DNA of 12,691 nt, from contig WHUZ01000311.1 of NCBI GenBank assembly GCA_015179045.1, positions 1-12,691 of the forward strand, given 5' to 3'. The notes below the pieces were generated by a model that saw nothing but the letters and a program-made list of their open reading frames with translations, did not search any database and had not been told where the DNA came from. The position numbers and the translations under genes are program-made. Source of the DNA: Kalaharituber pfeilii (Eukaryota > Ascomycota > Pezizomycetes > Pezizales > Pezizaceae). Every line of letters starts with the position of its first letter. Position 1 is the first letter of the stretch. Below, one piece after another: positions 1 to 10,069 of this stretch.

Positions 1-360
1 TTTTTTCTTTTAAGAACAAAAAAGAAAATATCGGTACTCATATACCGCCCCGCGGGCTATGACGAGATTAAATACAAAGGAATAATAACAAAAAAATGAG
101 AAGAGCAAAATTTTTAGGCAAACAATGTCACTCCTTCCCCATTTCGGCAGCTCTAGTACCGGTACCACGGTGTCTGGTTCATCTTCGCTGTTTGCTGTGG
201 GCCTCCTTCCCCAAGCGCCCCCCCCCCCCCACCTGGACCAGATGTGTGCAGACGTCTCCTCTTCCATCCCACACCATCTACACTCTGGCCTATCTGCCTT
301 CCCTATCATATGCATCTTTGCCGGGCCACTCGAAACTAGCGTTCCAGTAACCACTGGCCT
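1..360 (-). mobile_element. 3' remnant of a LINE-like (non-LTR) retrotransposon
   Basis: On the minus strand, 360-229 encodes GPAKMHMIGKADRPECRWCG followed by EEETSAHIW. This resembles the C-terminal zinc-knuckle-like CxxCG..EET..HI end of fungal LINE polyproteins, after reverse transcriptase/RNase H. A run of 13 C at 218-230 marks where the recognisable frame is lost. Beyond it, toward position 1, the minus strand becomes T- and then A-rich and ends in AAAAGAAAAAA, as expected for a LINE tail. Only the 3' end is present. Confidence 0.5.
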
Positions 361-2755
361 GGGGCATTCACAACAAGTGTGTTTGTACAACACCACAAAA
401 ACTAATATCATAGAACTGGTTAGTCTAAATTATTGCGGTTGTCGCACTACTATACATGAACTTTTATTAAACTCTTCGGAGTATTTGTTTATTTACACAT
501 TTATTTACTCGTATACTCCCCTATTCTTCGGCAGTTATATGCTTTTAATATTTTTGAATCTTCATTCATACAAGTGTATTTTAGTATGGTTCTCCACAAT
601 TTGCTATAGAGGAGTATTTTACCTGAATGGGATTTTCGCTGAAGGAAAGTATTTCGCTGTAGAGGGCTTTTTTCGCTTGGAGGAGAGGTTACAGTGTCGG
701 GAATTTTCAATCAAGACAGGTTTTCCGCATTCTTAATTGCAGTTTCGTTGGGTTCGAAGTTAACTGTGGAGTACGCATGTAGCGGGTATGTAGGTAATGC
801 ATTGCATAGCACTTTGGACGGAGGAAAAATTATGATCCATGGCGACACTGGACCAGTGGTGACCGGCTCGGGCCAGTGGTGACTGAATCACTGTTACGAG
901 TGGCCCGGCGCACCTCCATTGCCCTCAATCCTTTCCACCTAGCAGTCCTCCCAAGGTGCTTGTCAGTCGAACAAACCGCTGAAGGGGCCCGTAGCTCAAC
1001 TGTATTACATGCATGTTAGAGTCTGGGCATGAGAACAATGCATGATCATTTCTTGCCTAGTTGTCATTGGTTTTAAATTTCGACAGGGGCATCAATCTAA
1101 TAGTACTTTGAAGTAGAGCATTAAGATTAATATCAATTTTGCTTTGCTGGGGCGGCTGATCTCCCGTGTTATGCTACCGCAAACAGGAGAGTCTCGCTAC
1201 CTGCAAAATATGTACTCTAGAGCCCTCAGAGGGTACATACTTTAGATCAAGGTGAGTTTAACACCCCTGCGAATATTTTTGAATGCGACTTGGGAATCCG
1301 TTAGAAATATGGGCGCTCATAAAATTGCTGGCTAGACAAAGAGCAACTTGAAGCACACACCCACTGCAACCACAAATCCACTACAAGCATACATTGCCAT
1401 TCTGCTTCCACTTATTATTACAGGAATAAGAGATGGGAAATTTCTGGACACCCACCTTGTCTATTTGCCCACTCACCTTCTCACCTACTCACGTTCTCAC
1501 CCACTCACTCTCATACCTGCTTTTTCTATTACTACTAACACTGCTCGCCTTCGTAGAATCCGTTTCCTTTAGTAAAGACGGTTCAACTTTCGATATTGGC
1601 AGGACTCAAGTGGAACAAGCCTTTTTGTTGGTGGGGGGGGCGGTGACAGAACCTCGCATACAGGCTACCAGCCTATGGCAGGGACGGGGTTAGGTTAGAA
1701 ACTATCTACCTATCTACATACACCACATACATGACATATGTTCCCAACATTCCGCCGACCCTAGGACTACACCTCAACATACACATACATCTTGAAAGTA
1801 GTCGAAAAGAAAACCCTGACTAAATCATGGACTAACATGTCCTGTTACCTATCCATTGAGATTATGTAAGTAGTAGAAGGAAAACCAGGAGTTACGGTCC
1901 TCCATCCAGCGCCTTTGACTCTTGGTCATAACGTGGTAACCATCCGTGACATAGTGAATCGTCAAACTGATAGTCGTTGCTAGACGGAACGAGTGTTAGG
2001 CATCTGTATACAGCAGTGTTACACACCATTAGGCATGGTTTCCTTAAACGGCAAGTAGCAGGGATGTGGCGCCACATGTAGCAATGCGAGAACACGACAG
2101 CTACTTAGTCAGTCGGGCAACTACTAGCAGCAGTCAAAAATCATACAAGATGGGCCTTCACTCTCAGGCATGATATATCTCAAATTTGACACCTGAGGGT
2201 CAATGAAGCATTAATGACCTGGGTAAGGAATGGATGTAAGAACTTGTACATGACTAAGCAGCAAAAAGTCAAGAATATGCTTTTATAAATTTTATTCTTA
2301 CTTTGTATGAGCGCGCTCGACACGGGATCTCGGGTTTTATTCTTATATGATACTGGACATGCCAATAACGAGTGTCTACTGTATGTGAGTCTGTCCCCAG
2401 CCTTAAGCTTGCTGTCATAGATTTGAATGCTGCAGCTCATGATACCCCGCTTCAGCTGCTGCATGACCCAGCCAAGGATGTCAGCCAGTATTCGATCCTA
2501 TCGTTGGCACATACCAGTACCAGTACACCCTGCTGCAGATCCGCGGTACCAAGTCGCACGGCCTGGCTTGGTAACCGAGAGCAGCATTGATTGAAAACGA
2601 ACCAGGGGCCGTAAATGCATTCCGCTAGTATAGAATCAACTATTATTGTGAAAGGGTACTGCGTGGAGGTACTGCCGGAAATGTTACAGGAAGTGACATC
2701 AGCGCAGTAAGTAGCTAATGCAAAATTTGGAACCCTAGCTCAGACTGTGCTTTGC
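361..2755. other. No gene recognised; low-complexity and short repeats
   Basis: No open frame here shows family motifs. Visible items are an imperfect repeat, ccagtggtgac in 850-864 and 870-884; CTCAC-rich simple sequence (about 1445-1520); CTA/CATA-rich sequence (about 1700-1735); a degenerate direct repeat, aagtagtcgaaaagaaaacc (1796-1815) and aagtagtagaaggaaaacc (1868-1886); and an 11-bp direct repeat, ttttattctta (2290-2300 and 2335-2345), flanking a palindrome. It is probably decayed transposon DNA. Confidence 0.6.
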
Positions 2756-2835
2756 TTTTTTTTTAATATCAATATCCGCATACTGTACAAGGGGCTAGGA
2801 CGAGATTAATCAGAAAGGCAATAATAGAGATAAAC
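2756..2835 (-). mobile_element. Second probable LINE tail
   Basis: gggctaggacgagattaa (2792-2809) plus the following aaggcaataata match the segment at 54-90 (gggctatgacgagattaa, aaggaataataa). As in the first copy, the plus strand has a T-run just before it (nine T at 2756-2764). That places a poly(A) end on the minus strand. No coding part of the element is recognisable beyond 2835. Confidence 0.45.
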
Positions 2836-3650
2836 AGCACGCTATCAGCCCATTGCCTCAATCAAACGATGTAAAGGAAAACTCCGCTGCTGTCATCGTT
2901 TCACTCACCTCATCAATTTCACCAATGGGTTCGATTCGTCCTCCTCTCGTACCAGACTGTACTTTCTTATACATATTAGGTGAGGAGATAAAGCATCGGT
3001 GGACTTTGATGTTGCAAGAGCTAAATAAATGCTATGTACAACAGAAGTAGGACTCTGCGAAAATGCAGGGACCTCCGGAGACCAGGAGAGGGATGCAAAT
3101 GCTGCTAGTTACAAAAGGAATGCCAAATGCGAGTACGAAAGGTTCAAACCAAATCAACGGATTTCTTGAGCAGGGCACACTAATTGCTAGTCTCGTGTCA
3201 AGATTACTTACCCTATACGGTAACAGGCATGGAATTTTCAGTTGACCGGTCCATGACATACCCCCTAGCTCAATCCAGATGTGTAATAATTTGGGATAAC
3301 GAGAGGGCAGAATTTTGCCTTCTCGTATAGCAACGTGGGACTGTAGAGTGCGTGGCAGTGCGTTGGGGCACTGGCATCGTCATGTTTTATTTCGTTCCAA
3401 ATCATGCTCGCGAGTGGTCCAGAGCTATCATCGTTTTTTTCGTTCACCACGCGAGTTCAACCTCTTGGGCTCTATCTATGACAAGCACTGGCGAATGTGG
3501 GTGATAGGGAACTAAATACAAATGCCCCGCGTTTCCAGGCCTACATCTGGCTAACCACCACCGACTCACATCCCCGCGCACTCTACTTAGTTCCCTCGCG
3601 ATACCAAGTAACCTTTATTTTGACAGCTGCTTGATATCTCGAAATTCACA
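2836..3650. other. No gene recognised
   Basis: Only short open frames without motifs on either strand, and no tRNA, rRNA or clear repeat. It separates the second LINE tail from the HET pseudogene and may hold its old upstream region. Confidence 0.55.
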
Positions 3651-3651
3651 A

Positions 3652-3690
3652 AGCATTTTTTCCTCCCTTCTTTCTCATCCTCTTTCTGTA
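3652..3690 (+). promoter_or_regulatory. Pyrimidine-rich tract before the HET pseudogene start
   Basis: A CT-rich run (catttttt, cctcccttc, tttctcatcc, tctttctg) directly precedes gccaagATGG. CT-rich core promoters just upstream of the start are common in filamentous fungi, so this is probably the relic promoter or 5' UTR of the HET gene. Confidence 0.4.
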
Positions 3691-3696
3691 GCCAAG

Positions 3697-4983
3697 ATGG
3701 ACGTTGGCATGGATGTAGGGGCGCTGATTATCCGTTGGCAAGGCCATTGAGAGGCAACGATGATAAGGATATCATTGAGGGAAACACCAGGTTATGCATC
3801 GAAACCACTTCCAAGGTTACCAAGCACCTCTCGGATGGCCCATGAACTCCTCCTTCTCCAATAATGTCGGCGCCGTTCTTACCGAGTCTGAAGCCTTCCA
3901 ATCCTGCTGTACGATGACCATCTGGGAACTTGTTTAAAAGAGAAGCCCTCGATGTACCTCATTGGATCTGAGCGAACCAATTACTCTTGAATGGCTGAAC
4001 CTTTTCGTTGGAAAACACTCTTCGCACCAGCCTGTGCATGGGCCAGATCCACACTGCGCAAATTACATCCATCTCTCCGGGAATCCCGACTTGTGATCCC
4101 CATCTCGTTTTCATGCCTCGTTGACCATGTGCAAATCTGAAGGGTCCATTAAATGGTCCATTACAATTCTTTCCGAAATCGGTGGAAAAAACAATACATC
4201 ATGCAGGCGGAGCGGATACAACCGAGGCGGATTTGGGACCTTTGTAGCAATCGTATTATTCCGTTTGCCTGGATCAACTCCAACAGTCAATATGATCCAT
4301 TGATGCCTGTGCCTACAACCCCGACACAGCTAGTGCCGTGTCAGTATTGTGCAGTATTCCACAGTTGGGCAGAAGAAATGGAAGCTATTTGGACGCCTGT
4401 TAATCATTACCAGTGGCCGGTGCCTTTACCACGGGGCGTTGATATATCGAAAATTCGGAAAAAGCTTTTGTAGAGGGTGTTAGATACTGTTGGTTGAATG
4501 TACTGTGTCTACGGCAGGATTTGACAGGGTATATTGAGAGAGAACCTGTGGAGGTTGTGAGGGAGCAGGAACTAGGACACTCCATTTCCCTCTTGAATGA
4601 GGAATCTGATAGCCGAATAAAGTCAATCATGGCCAGTTGGATAACCGAACACATACAGAAGATGCAAGGAAGCCGATGAAACAAGAATAACAGAGTGGAA
4701 AGTGGATGTCCCTACGATTGGAAACATCTATCAGTGAACAGCCTTGATTAAACTTTACCTCAATGGCCTTGGTCTCCCATTCGATGGTAAATTAATAATG
4801 GACGCAGATCCAGATGATCCCTTCCCTTTTATAGCTATTTCTCATCACTATTGGCTGAACCACACATGGACATCACGTGAAGTTCTATTTATCTATACAG
4901 GAATCGCGGCCACTCAGCATATGCTCAACTTATGCTCAACTAGGCATGCCTCCCACCGGATTGAACCCAGTCGCGTGCCGTGA
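3697..4983 (+). pseudogene. HET-family (heterokaryon incompatibility) pseudogene
   Basis: Pieces in three frames line up as one HET-type protein. They are an N-terminus from ATG 3697 (MDVGMDVGALIIRW, frame 1), a frame-0 segment 3753-3842 (TRLCIETTSKV), a frame-2 segment 3842-4093 (NNVGAVLTESEAF, EWLNLFVGKHS), then frame 1 from 4153: RRIWDLCSNR at 4225, FHSWAEE at 4357, WPVPLP at 4414. WLNVLCLRQ (about 4491-4517, frame 0) matches the canonical WIDxLCIxQ. EWKVDVPTIGNIY (4693-4731) and YWLNHTWTSREV (about 4849-4884) match the later HET blocks. Breaks include TGA 3748, TAA 3935, TGA 4094, TAG 4471, TGA 4677, TGA 4735 and an 11-bp tandem duplication at 4920-4941. Intact relatives trigger cell death on non-self fusion. 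The ATG follows a CT-rich tract, a normal fungal promoter feature. Confidence 0.78.
4920..4941. repeat. 11-bp tandem duplication in the HET pseudogene
   Basis: tatgctcaact occurs twice back to back (4920-4930 and 4931-4941). Eleven bases is not a multiple of three, so it also breaks frame. It may be a transposon excision footprint or replication slippage. Confidence 0.75.
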
Positions 4984-5224
4984 TCATTCCCATGCTGACG
5001 TTATCTAGCTCACTCATCTGTCATAAGGAATGGTCATCTATGCTGCAGCTAACTGGCCATATCTCTCTTTAGTTTGTTATACAGCATGATTTCTATTTAT
5101 TTGGCTGGATACAAGTAGGTCCAGAGTTATGCCAAGAATCGAACTGACCTCCACATTCGCTGAAGTGGTCTCTCACTCTCACGATGGACGTAACCACAAG
5201 CGCCATGGAGAGGTGTACAATTGA

Positions 5225-5491
5225 GGGTTGCCCAGAATTTCTCAGAGATTGACTGTAATGCTCAACGAGGCCACCGAGAAGCTGGCACAGAACAAGTCAT
5301 GCCATTCTCGCACCCGACACATCGACAACCGATACCATTTTATTCGGGACCAAGTGGAGAGGGGCTTGCTGAAAGTCAAGGGGGTGCGAGGGCAAGCAAA
5401 CTTAGCCGACCCCTTAACGAAACTCCTACCAAAGCCAGCGATGGTGGAATGGAAAAAGCGCCTGCGGATAACGAATAGGACTCTTGGATAA
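5225..5491 (+). pseudogene. Ty1/copia retrotransposon pol remnant (RNase H C-terminus)
   Basis: The open stretch carries the typical end of a copia-type polyprotein: EATEKLAQNKSCHSRTRHID (5261-5326), RYHFIRDQVERG, and QANLADPLTKLLP (about 5393-5431), with a TAA stop at 5489-5491. In intact elements this part of RNase H follows reverse transcriptase and removes RNA from the hybrid. A TGA at 5222-5224 closes the frame upstream, and I see no reverse transcriptase, integrase or Gag nearby, so the element is truncated at its 5' side. Its stop lies about 100 nt before the probable 3' LTR. Confidence 0.85.
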
Positions 5492-5580
5492 ACTGGGGGT
5501 CGGAAAGCGAGTCGAACGTAGCCTTAGAAGTAACTTCTTGCTGGTGTAGATGATGAAATGGCAAAAACCTTAGACAGGGA

Positions 5581-5622
5581 ATTCAGAGTTGGAGAGAGTG
5601 TTGGGGAAGAAGAACTCTGAAT
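5581..5622. repeat. 10-bp perfect inverted repeat around the LTR start
   Basis: attcagagtt (5581-5590) and aactctgaat (5613-5622) can pair into a hairpin whose 22-nt loop contains the presumed polypurine tract and TGTTGGGG. Confidence 0.7.
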
Positions 5623-5853
5623 CCAGTAAAAAACCACAGAAATTGCACTAATCCAAGAAGGGGCAAAAAACGGTTCACTCCCATCCTAGTTCGGACCCGA
5701 GCTGACGAGAACAATGGTAATGAAGGAAGTCTATAAAAGATTTTGGGATCCTGTATGCAAATAGAGTTTAGATAATAGATCACTGAGGGAGCAAATAAAC
5801 TATTCTTCCATATAAAAGAACGTTATGTTTATCCTCTCCTGCCCATTGCTACA
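5599..5853 (+). mobile_element. Probable 3' LTR of the copia remnant
   Basis: A purine-rich ggagagag (5591-5598), a possible polypurine tract, is followed by TGTTGGGG, a usual LTR start. TATA-like ctataaaag (about 5730) and tataaaaga (about 5812) lie inside. The first CA after a C-rich end falls at gctaca (5853), giving about 255 bp. Without a 5' LTR to compare, both ends are inferred. Confidence 0.4.
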
Positions 5854-6927
5854 TTATTATATTCTATGTTTCCGTTTTTCATTTCATGTCCCATGTATTT
5901 TTTTCCCCCGGTATGTAACGTATCTTATCTATCTACACTGGGGAGTTTCTTCTCACGCTCACCTATACTTACCTTCCCCTCCTTCAACCCCTTCCATTAT
6001 CTTTTATCTCATCTTGGTCAGAATTCGCATGTTACACACACAAACACAAAAAGTTATATTTATAATACAGAAGAATTTCGATATATATATGATCAGTACC
6101 CACTACTACTTACTACCAAACCATTATTAAGATATATATATACTTATACGGCCAGCGGGGTGGGGTTGGGTACTTAGGTAGGTAGATGACAGGATGGACG
6201 GAGGAGGTGTTTCCCACGAATGCAGGTAAACCAATGCCCCCAATGCCGTTTACCCTGTTACCTGCTAACCCGCCCTATCTACAACAATATTACAGTCTAC
6301 TGTCCTCCTTACGACAGCAGAACTTCCATTCTACATGCCGTCGTCCCCTCTCTTGTCCCTCCAACTCTTTTAAGCCCCCCCTTTGCGCCCCCATATACCA
6401 AAGGCTCGCTATCATATACTTTGGGGCTACATTGTGCCAGACTAACTTATAATCCCCTTCTTCTATTCATACGCTACATATGGATAACTAAATACTCAAC
6501 ATGTTGATGTAACATATTGTATATACCCCCCCCGCCTACTTTGTTACTGTATACATCTCACCCCCCCATACATACATATTTAGCTCCCCGCACCTTCTAT
6601 TTCGCGCAACTTTAACTGAACCGGAACTCTCTGTGGGAATATGTACAAAATTCTAGCTATAAATGAAGAAAAACGTGAGAACCCCCACCCACCCTCTTCA
6701 GCCATCCGGCAATAAACAAAAGGCCCAAGCGAATACTCTCTCCGGTGAATTGTAAAGAGTTATACTGAGTTATTCGGGTATATATGAATCATAAGAAATA
6801 GAACAAATATGCAGAATCAAAGCATGGATACTTGAATAAACATAAACAAAACAATCTGAAAAATAAATAATAGCGCCATAACAAATGCCCGTAGAAAAGC
6901 TTTCCTAATCCGTAGTGTTCTGACACT
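5852..6927. repeat. 3'-flank duplication, copy A (downstream of NLR copy 1)
   Basis: This non-coding stretch of about 1.08 kb recurs at 10881-11981 in the same orientation, with high identity by eye broken by small indels and differing homopolymers. Shared landmarks are the start cattattat, a gatatatatatgatc-type AT run, gatgacaggatggacggagg, a poly-C/CT-rich block, and a tail running into the NLR stop codon. Open frames here are not conserved in frame between the two copies, so I call no gene. It probably holds the 3' UTR and intergenic spacer of the NLR. Confidence 0.85.
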
Positions 6928-9900
6928 CTATTGTGTTAACTTCAGAGCTGCCTGACAATTTTCCACACCCTTCAAAGTCCCTAGAGTATCTGGATGATCG
7001 GCGCCTAGTGCCTTTTCTCTTCCTGCAAATGCCCGCTGATACAGCTGTAGTGCCTGACTATATTTCCCTTGACTTTTATATAGCACTGCCATATTGTGGA
7101 CAGTTCGAAGGGTGTCTGGATGGTCTGTGCCCAGTGCTTTTTCATACCCTGCTAATGCCCGCTGATACAGCTGTAGTGCCTGGCTATATTTCCCTTGCTT
7201 TCGATATACTATTGCCATGTTTCCGACTGTATCAAGGGTGCTTGGATGGTCAGCACCCAGTAATTTTTCATACCCTGCTAATACCCGCTGATACAGCTCT
7301 AGTTCCTGACTATATTTCCCTTGACTGTCATATAGCACTGCCATATTGTGGACAGTAGTAAGGATGCTTAGATGGTCAGCACCCAGTGCCTTTTCACTTC
7401 CTGCTAATGCCCGCTGATACAGTTCCAGTGCCTGGCTATTTTTCCCTTGATTTTGATATACTATTGCCATGTTTTGGACAGTTCGAAGGGTGCTTGGATG
7501 GTCAGCACCTAGTGCCTTTTCACTTCCTGCTAATGCCCGCTGATACAGCTGTAGTGCCTGGCTATATTTCCCTTGATGGTCATATACTATTGCTATGTAG
7601 CTGATAGTATTAAGGGTGTCTAAGTGGTCAGGACCTAGAGATTTCTCCCTCCATTCTAATACTTGCTGATACAACTCCAGCGCCTGGTTATATTTCCCTT
7701 GATTGCGATATACTCCTGCCATATCATAAATGGTACCCAGGATTTTCGAGTGGTTTGTGCCAAACAACTTCTTGTTTGCAACCAATAAAGCTGTACATAT
7801 TTCTTCTGCCTTTCCATAATGACCATGGTCTTCGAAGACCCTGCGGAGAGTATCTAGAGCTGCCAGTGACTCCTCCTTTTCCAATGGTAGATACTTCATT
7901 TGCCTTTCTGCAGCAAAAAGATGTGACAAGTTTCGCCGCTCAAAGATCCAGTCACTGACCTCACGCTCTCTGCCTTCGGGAACATCGATTCCAGATGCGA
8001 CCATAAGAAAAGCTTCAATAGCATATTTTTGATATTCGTCGGGCTCCATCTCCAGTTTCCATAGAATGCAAAGGTGAACTAGTGGGTGGATATTGAAACT
8101 ATCGTATGTCTCCGTCCGCTTAGCAATCGAGTATGAGAAGAGCAGGTGGATTGAGTCTGTCAGGCTTGTATCTATAATGATGTATAAGTACAAATTTTAT
8201 GTTTCTAAAAATATACGATTGCCTACCATTCGTAGCTAATTTCATTCCTCGCCTCAAAAAATCCTCGCATATATCATTATTGTCAAGAAACGCACATAAT
8301 GACAACAGCTTTGCAGCTTTCGGATTTTGGTTCTTAATTGCATTAAATGACAACTCCCATGTAGCAAAGACAGATCTATCATCCTTTCCCACTTTCCATT
8401 TCCTGCTCAAAAGGTGATTGAAATTTGTCTTATACTCTCTGAGATAATGACTGAATAAACATTGCTGAACGCTGATATACGCCCCAGCCTGAGCTATGGC
8501 AAGGGGAAGGTAGCCGAGGTTTTGCACAATTGCGACTACTGCTGCTGCTTCCTCAAGTTTGCGCTCTATATTTGGATTAATTAATGAACTATAGTTAGGT
8601 ACATTATTCACTTACCCTCAGGAGCGAGCTTTTCCAAATCTAGCTTTGCGCTGGTCAAAAGTAACTTTTCCGCTTCATTGTTCTGCATTTGATGTACCTC
8701 TAAACCCCTTCGGCCCTGTATACTCTCACGTCTTCTGCTGGTAATGATTATAGTCCCAAAGTCACATGAAGGAATGTAATCATTTATGTCGAAAGATTCC
8801 AGGTCATCGAGGTTGTCAAACACAAGTAGCCATTTGTTGTTCTGTTTGGCAGTTAACCATTTCTTTACAGCTTTGATAACATGTTGCTCTTCTTCTGGTT
8901 TTTCTGTACTAAAAAGTCCCGCCGAGTCGAGCTTGCCTGCCATACCAAGGAGATTGCCGATATGTTTGTAGTCCGGCTCATCTAAGAGGGAGGCATGATG
9001 CTCAATTAATTGCTCCATAATTTGAATAAAACTGGTTTTTGTTGTCTGCTCGCTAGCTGCATTGATCCAAAAAGCCGATGAGTAGTCTTTGCGATGGTGA
9101 TAAACATATTCCAATGCAATCTGTGTCTTCCCCATACCCCCCATCCCATGAAGCACTATCTGGGTAATATCCATTGCAGCCCTGCCTTCACCTATCTCAT
9201 GTGCTAGCTGCTCTAGGAGGTATTCCCTTCCAACAAAATCAGGATTCCGCCGAACATGGGAAATGTTGATTGGAACATTGAAAGATAAACTAAGCCGTGT
9301 CTTGGGTATGGTTTGAGTCTGGGGTACACTGATAGGAGTGGAATCAGGTGGTAATACGTTGAAGAGGCCATCTATATACTCCTTCAACTGGTCTATCAGT
9401 TCGTTACAGTTTGCCTTGTCCATGCCAGCCCAACGCAGCTTGCGATAGATAGACAGAGACTGCTGTACTTTCTGTGCAGCATTACTCAGGGAGGCAATCT
9501 CTTCTTGTAGACCTGGAAGCAATTGTGTACTGGTGAGGGTCTTTGGGTTTTCCAAAAGACAGAGATCACTATGGTTCAGAGTAAGCCCTGAAGGCTGAGG
9601 GCTCGGGTTTGTAGCCCGACTAGTGTTTGCTGGATTTGGAGATTTGGAACGGGACCTAGGGAACAGTTTGCTGACCCCAAGACGGTCACGTATTCTCTTG
9701 TCATTCGTTTCAGGCTCGATTTGATATTTTGATTGCAACTCGGCGATTTTGGTGAACACATAAACAATCCTCGCTAGGCCAGCTGCTGCATATCTATACT
9801 GCTCGTCATTAGGGTCAAGATGTTGGAGTTGCTTGCTGGAGGTGTTGCCAGTGTCTAGTCCCCAAGCTTTCTCCCACCGCTTCAGTCGAAGCCCTTCCGT

Positions 9901-10047
9901 CCGGAGACTATGCAATATGGAATCATGCGTATAGCCGACTTCTTTCATTCCAGAATAAATGTCGGCACACTCTCGAGCGACTTGGGCCAGTTGTAGCGTC
10001 AGTCCAGCAAGTCCGGCTAGTCCGGCAGCAGAGGCGGCTAATTCCAT
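6928..10047 (-). CDS. NLR (STAND) receptor: HeLo-like + NB-ARC + TPR, three exons
   Basis: The coding sequence joins complement 10047-8616, 8565-8227 and 8171-6928, giving 1,004 residues. Residues 1-235 resemble a HeLo domain: a hydrophobic Ala/Gly/Leu-rich first helix, LRLKRWEKAWGL near 53-64, and KLRWAGMDK near 203-211. In this family HeLo bundles permeabilise membranes and trigger cell death. NB-ARC follows: FVGRE 271-275, P-loop GMGGMGKT 301-308, Walker B LLVFDNLDD 407-415, GTIIITSRR 431-439, a GLPL-like GYLPL 495-499, and the winged-helix IHPLVH 618-623 (MHD-like position). Seven TPR units of 42 residues (707-1004) form the likely ligand sensor. The ATG at 10047 has a good context (AACAACATGG); an earlier in-frame start would have to be TTG. 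Both splice junctions keep frame and join conserved motifs. The ligand is unknown. The role in non-self recognition is inferred from the architecture. Confidence 0.88.
6931..7824 (-). repeat. TPR-coding 126-bp tandem repeat array, NLR copy 1
   Basis: Seven tandem units run 7824-7699 (degenerate), 7698-7573, 7572-7447, 7446-7321, 7320-7195, 7194-7069 and 7068-6931 (last unit, 46 codons, ending LKLTQ). Each full unit reads GKYxQALxLYQRALAGxEKA followed by LGADHPxTLxTV and a NMAIVY-type helix, the kinesin-light-chain-like TPR of fungal NLRs. Units 3-7 are very similar to one another, while the first two are more diverged. Residue differences sit mainly at unit positions 8, 17, 27, 30, 33, 40 and 41. 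Such arrays typically form a superhelical ligand-binding surface. Confidence 0.9.
8172..8226 (-). other. Intron 2 of the NLR gene (55 nt, phase 1)
   Basis: The donor is GTAGGC at 8226 and the acceptor is CATTATAG ending at 8172. Removing it fuses the winged-helix part ending MKLATN to DTSLTDSIHLLFSYS through a split GAT codon, as expected for this fold. No clean CTRAY branch site is visible, so the exact boundary is slightly less certain than for intron 1. Confidence 0.78.
8566..8615 (-). other. Intron 1 of the NLR gene (50 nt, phase 1)
   Basis: The donor is GTAAGT (complement of 8615-8610), the branch-like site is CTAAC, and the acceptor is ATATAG ending at 8566. Without splicing the frame stops at TGA (complement of 8610-8608) directly after the donor. 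Splicing joins the NB-ARC core to the GYLPL-containing exon in frame through a split GAG codon. Confidence 0.88.
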
Positions 10048-10069
10048 GTTGTTGAGGAGATTAAACAAG

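Noticed and set aside
125..736. 203-codon plus-strand open frame at the left end
   Set aside because: It crosses a 13-C run and AT-rich debris, shows no motif, and overlaps the better-supported antisense LINE fragment.
985..1002. tRNA-like start gggcccgtagctcaactg
   Set aside because: The A-box-like sequence is not followed by a B box or a closing acceptor stem.
2853..3515. Several 60-75 codon open frames on both strands
   Set aside because: They are short and overlapping, without motifs, good start contexts or intron signals, and are expected by chance.
4958..4968. B-box-like gggttcaatcc on the minus strand
   Set aside because: The T stem does not pair and no A box is found at the right distance. 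A similar sequence at 5132-5147 fails in the same way.
6186..6507. Open frames starting MTGWTEEV in flank copy A and a longer one in copy B (11216-11647)
   Set aside because: Indels between the copies change frame soon after NAG, so the protein is not conserved although the DNA is. Composition is low-complexity.
6933..7604. Long plus-strand open frames with repeated MPADTA units opposite the TPR array (also 11987-12415)
   Set aside because: They are antisense shadows of the 126-bp TPR repeats. Because 126 is a multiple of three, an open antisense frame repeats in each unit. They have no domain of their own and are interrupted between units.
6931..7824. Regular 126-bp repeats as a possible CRISPR or satellite array
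   Set aside because: The repeats are coding, in frame and without spacers; they are TPR units.
10048..10068. In-frame extension of the NLR start to 10068
   Set aside because: It would begin with TTG. The ATG at 10047 has a good context and directly opens the HeLo-like helix.
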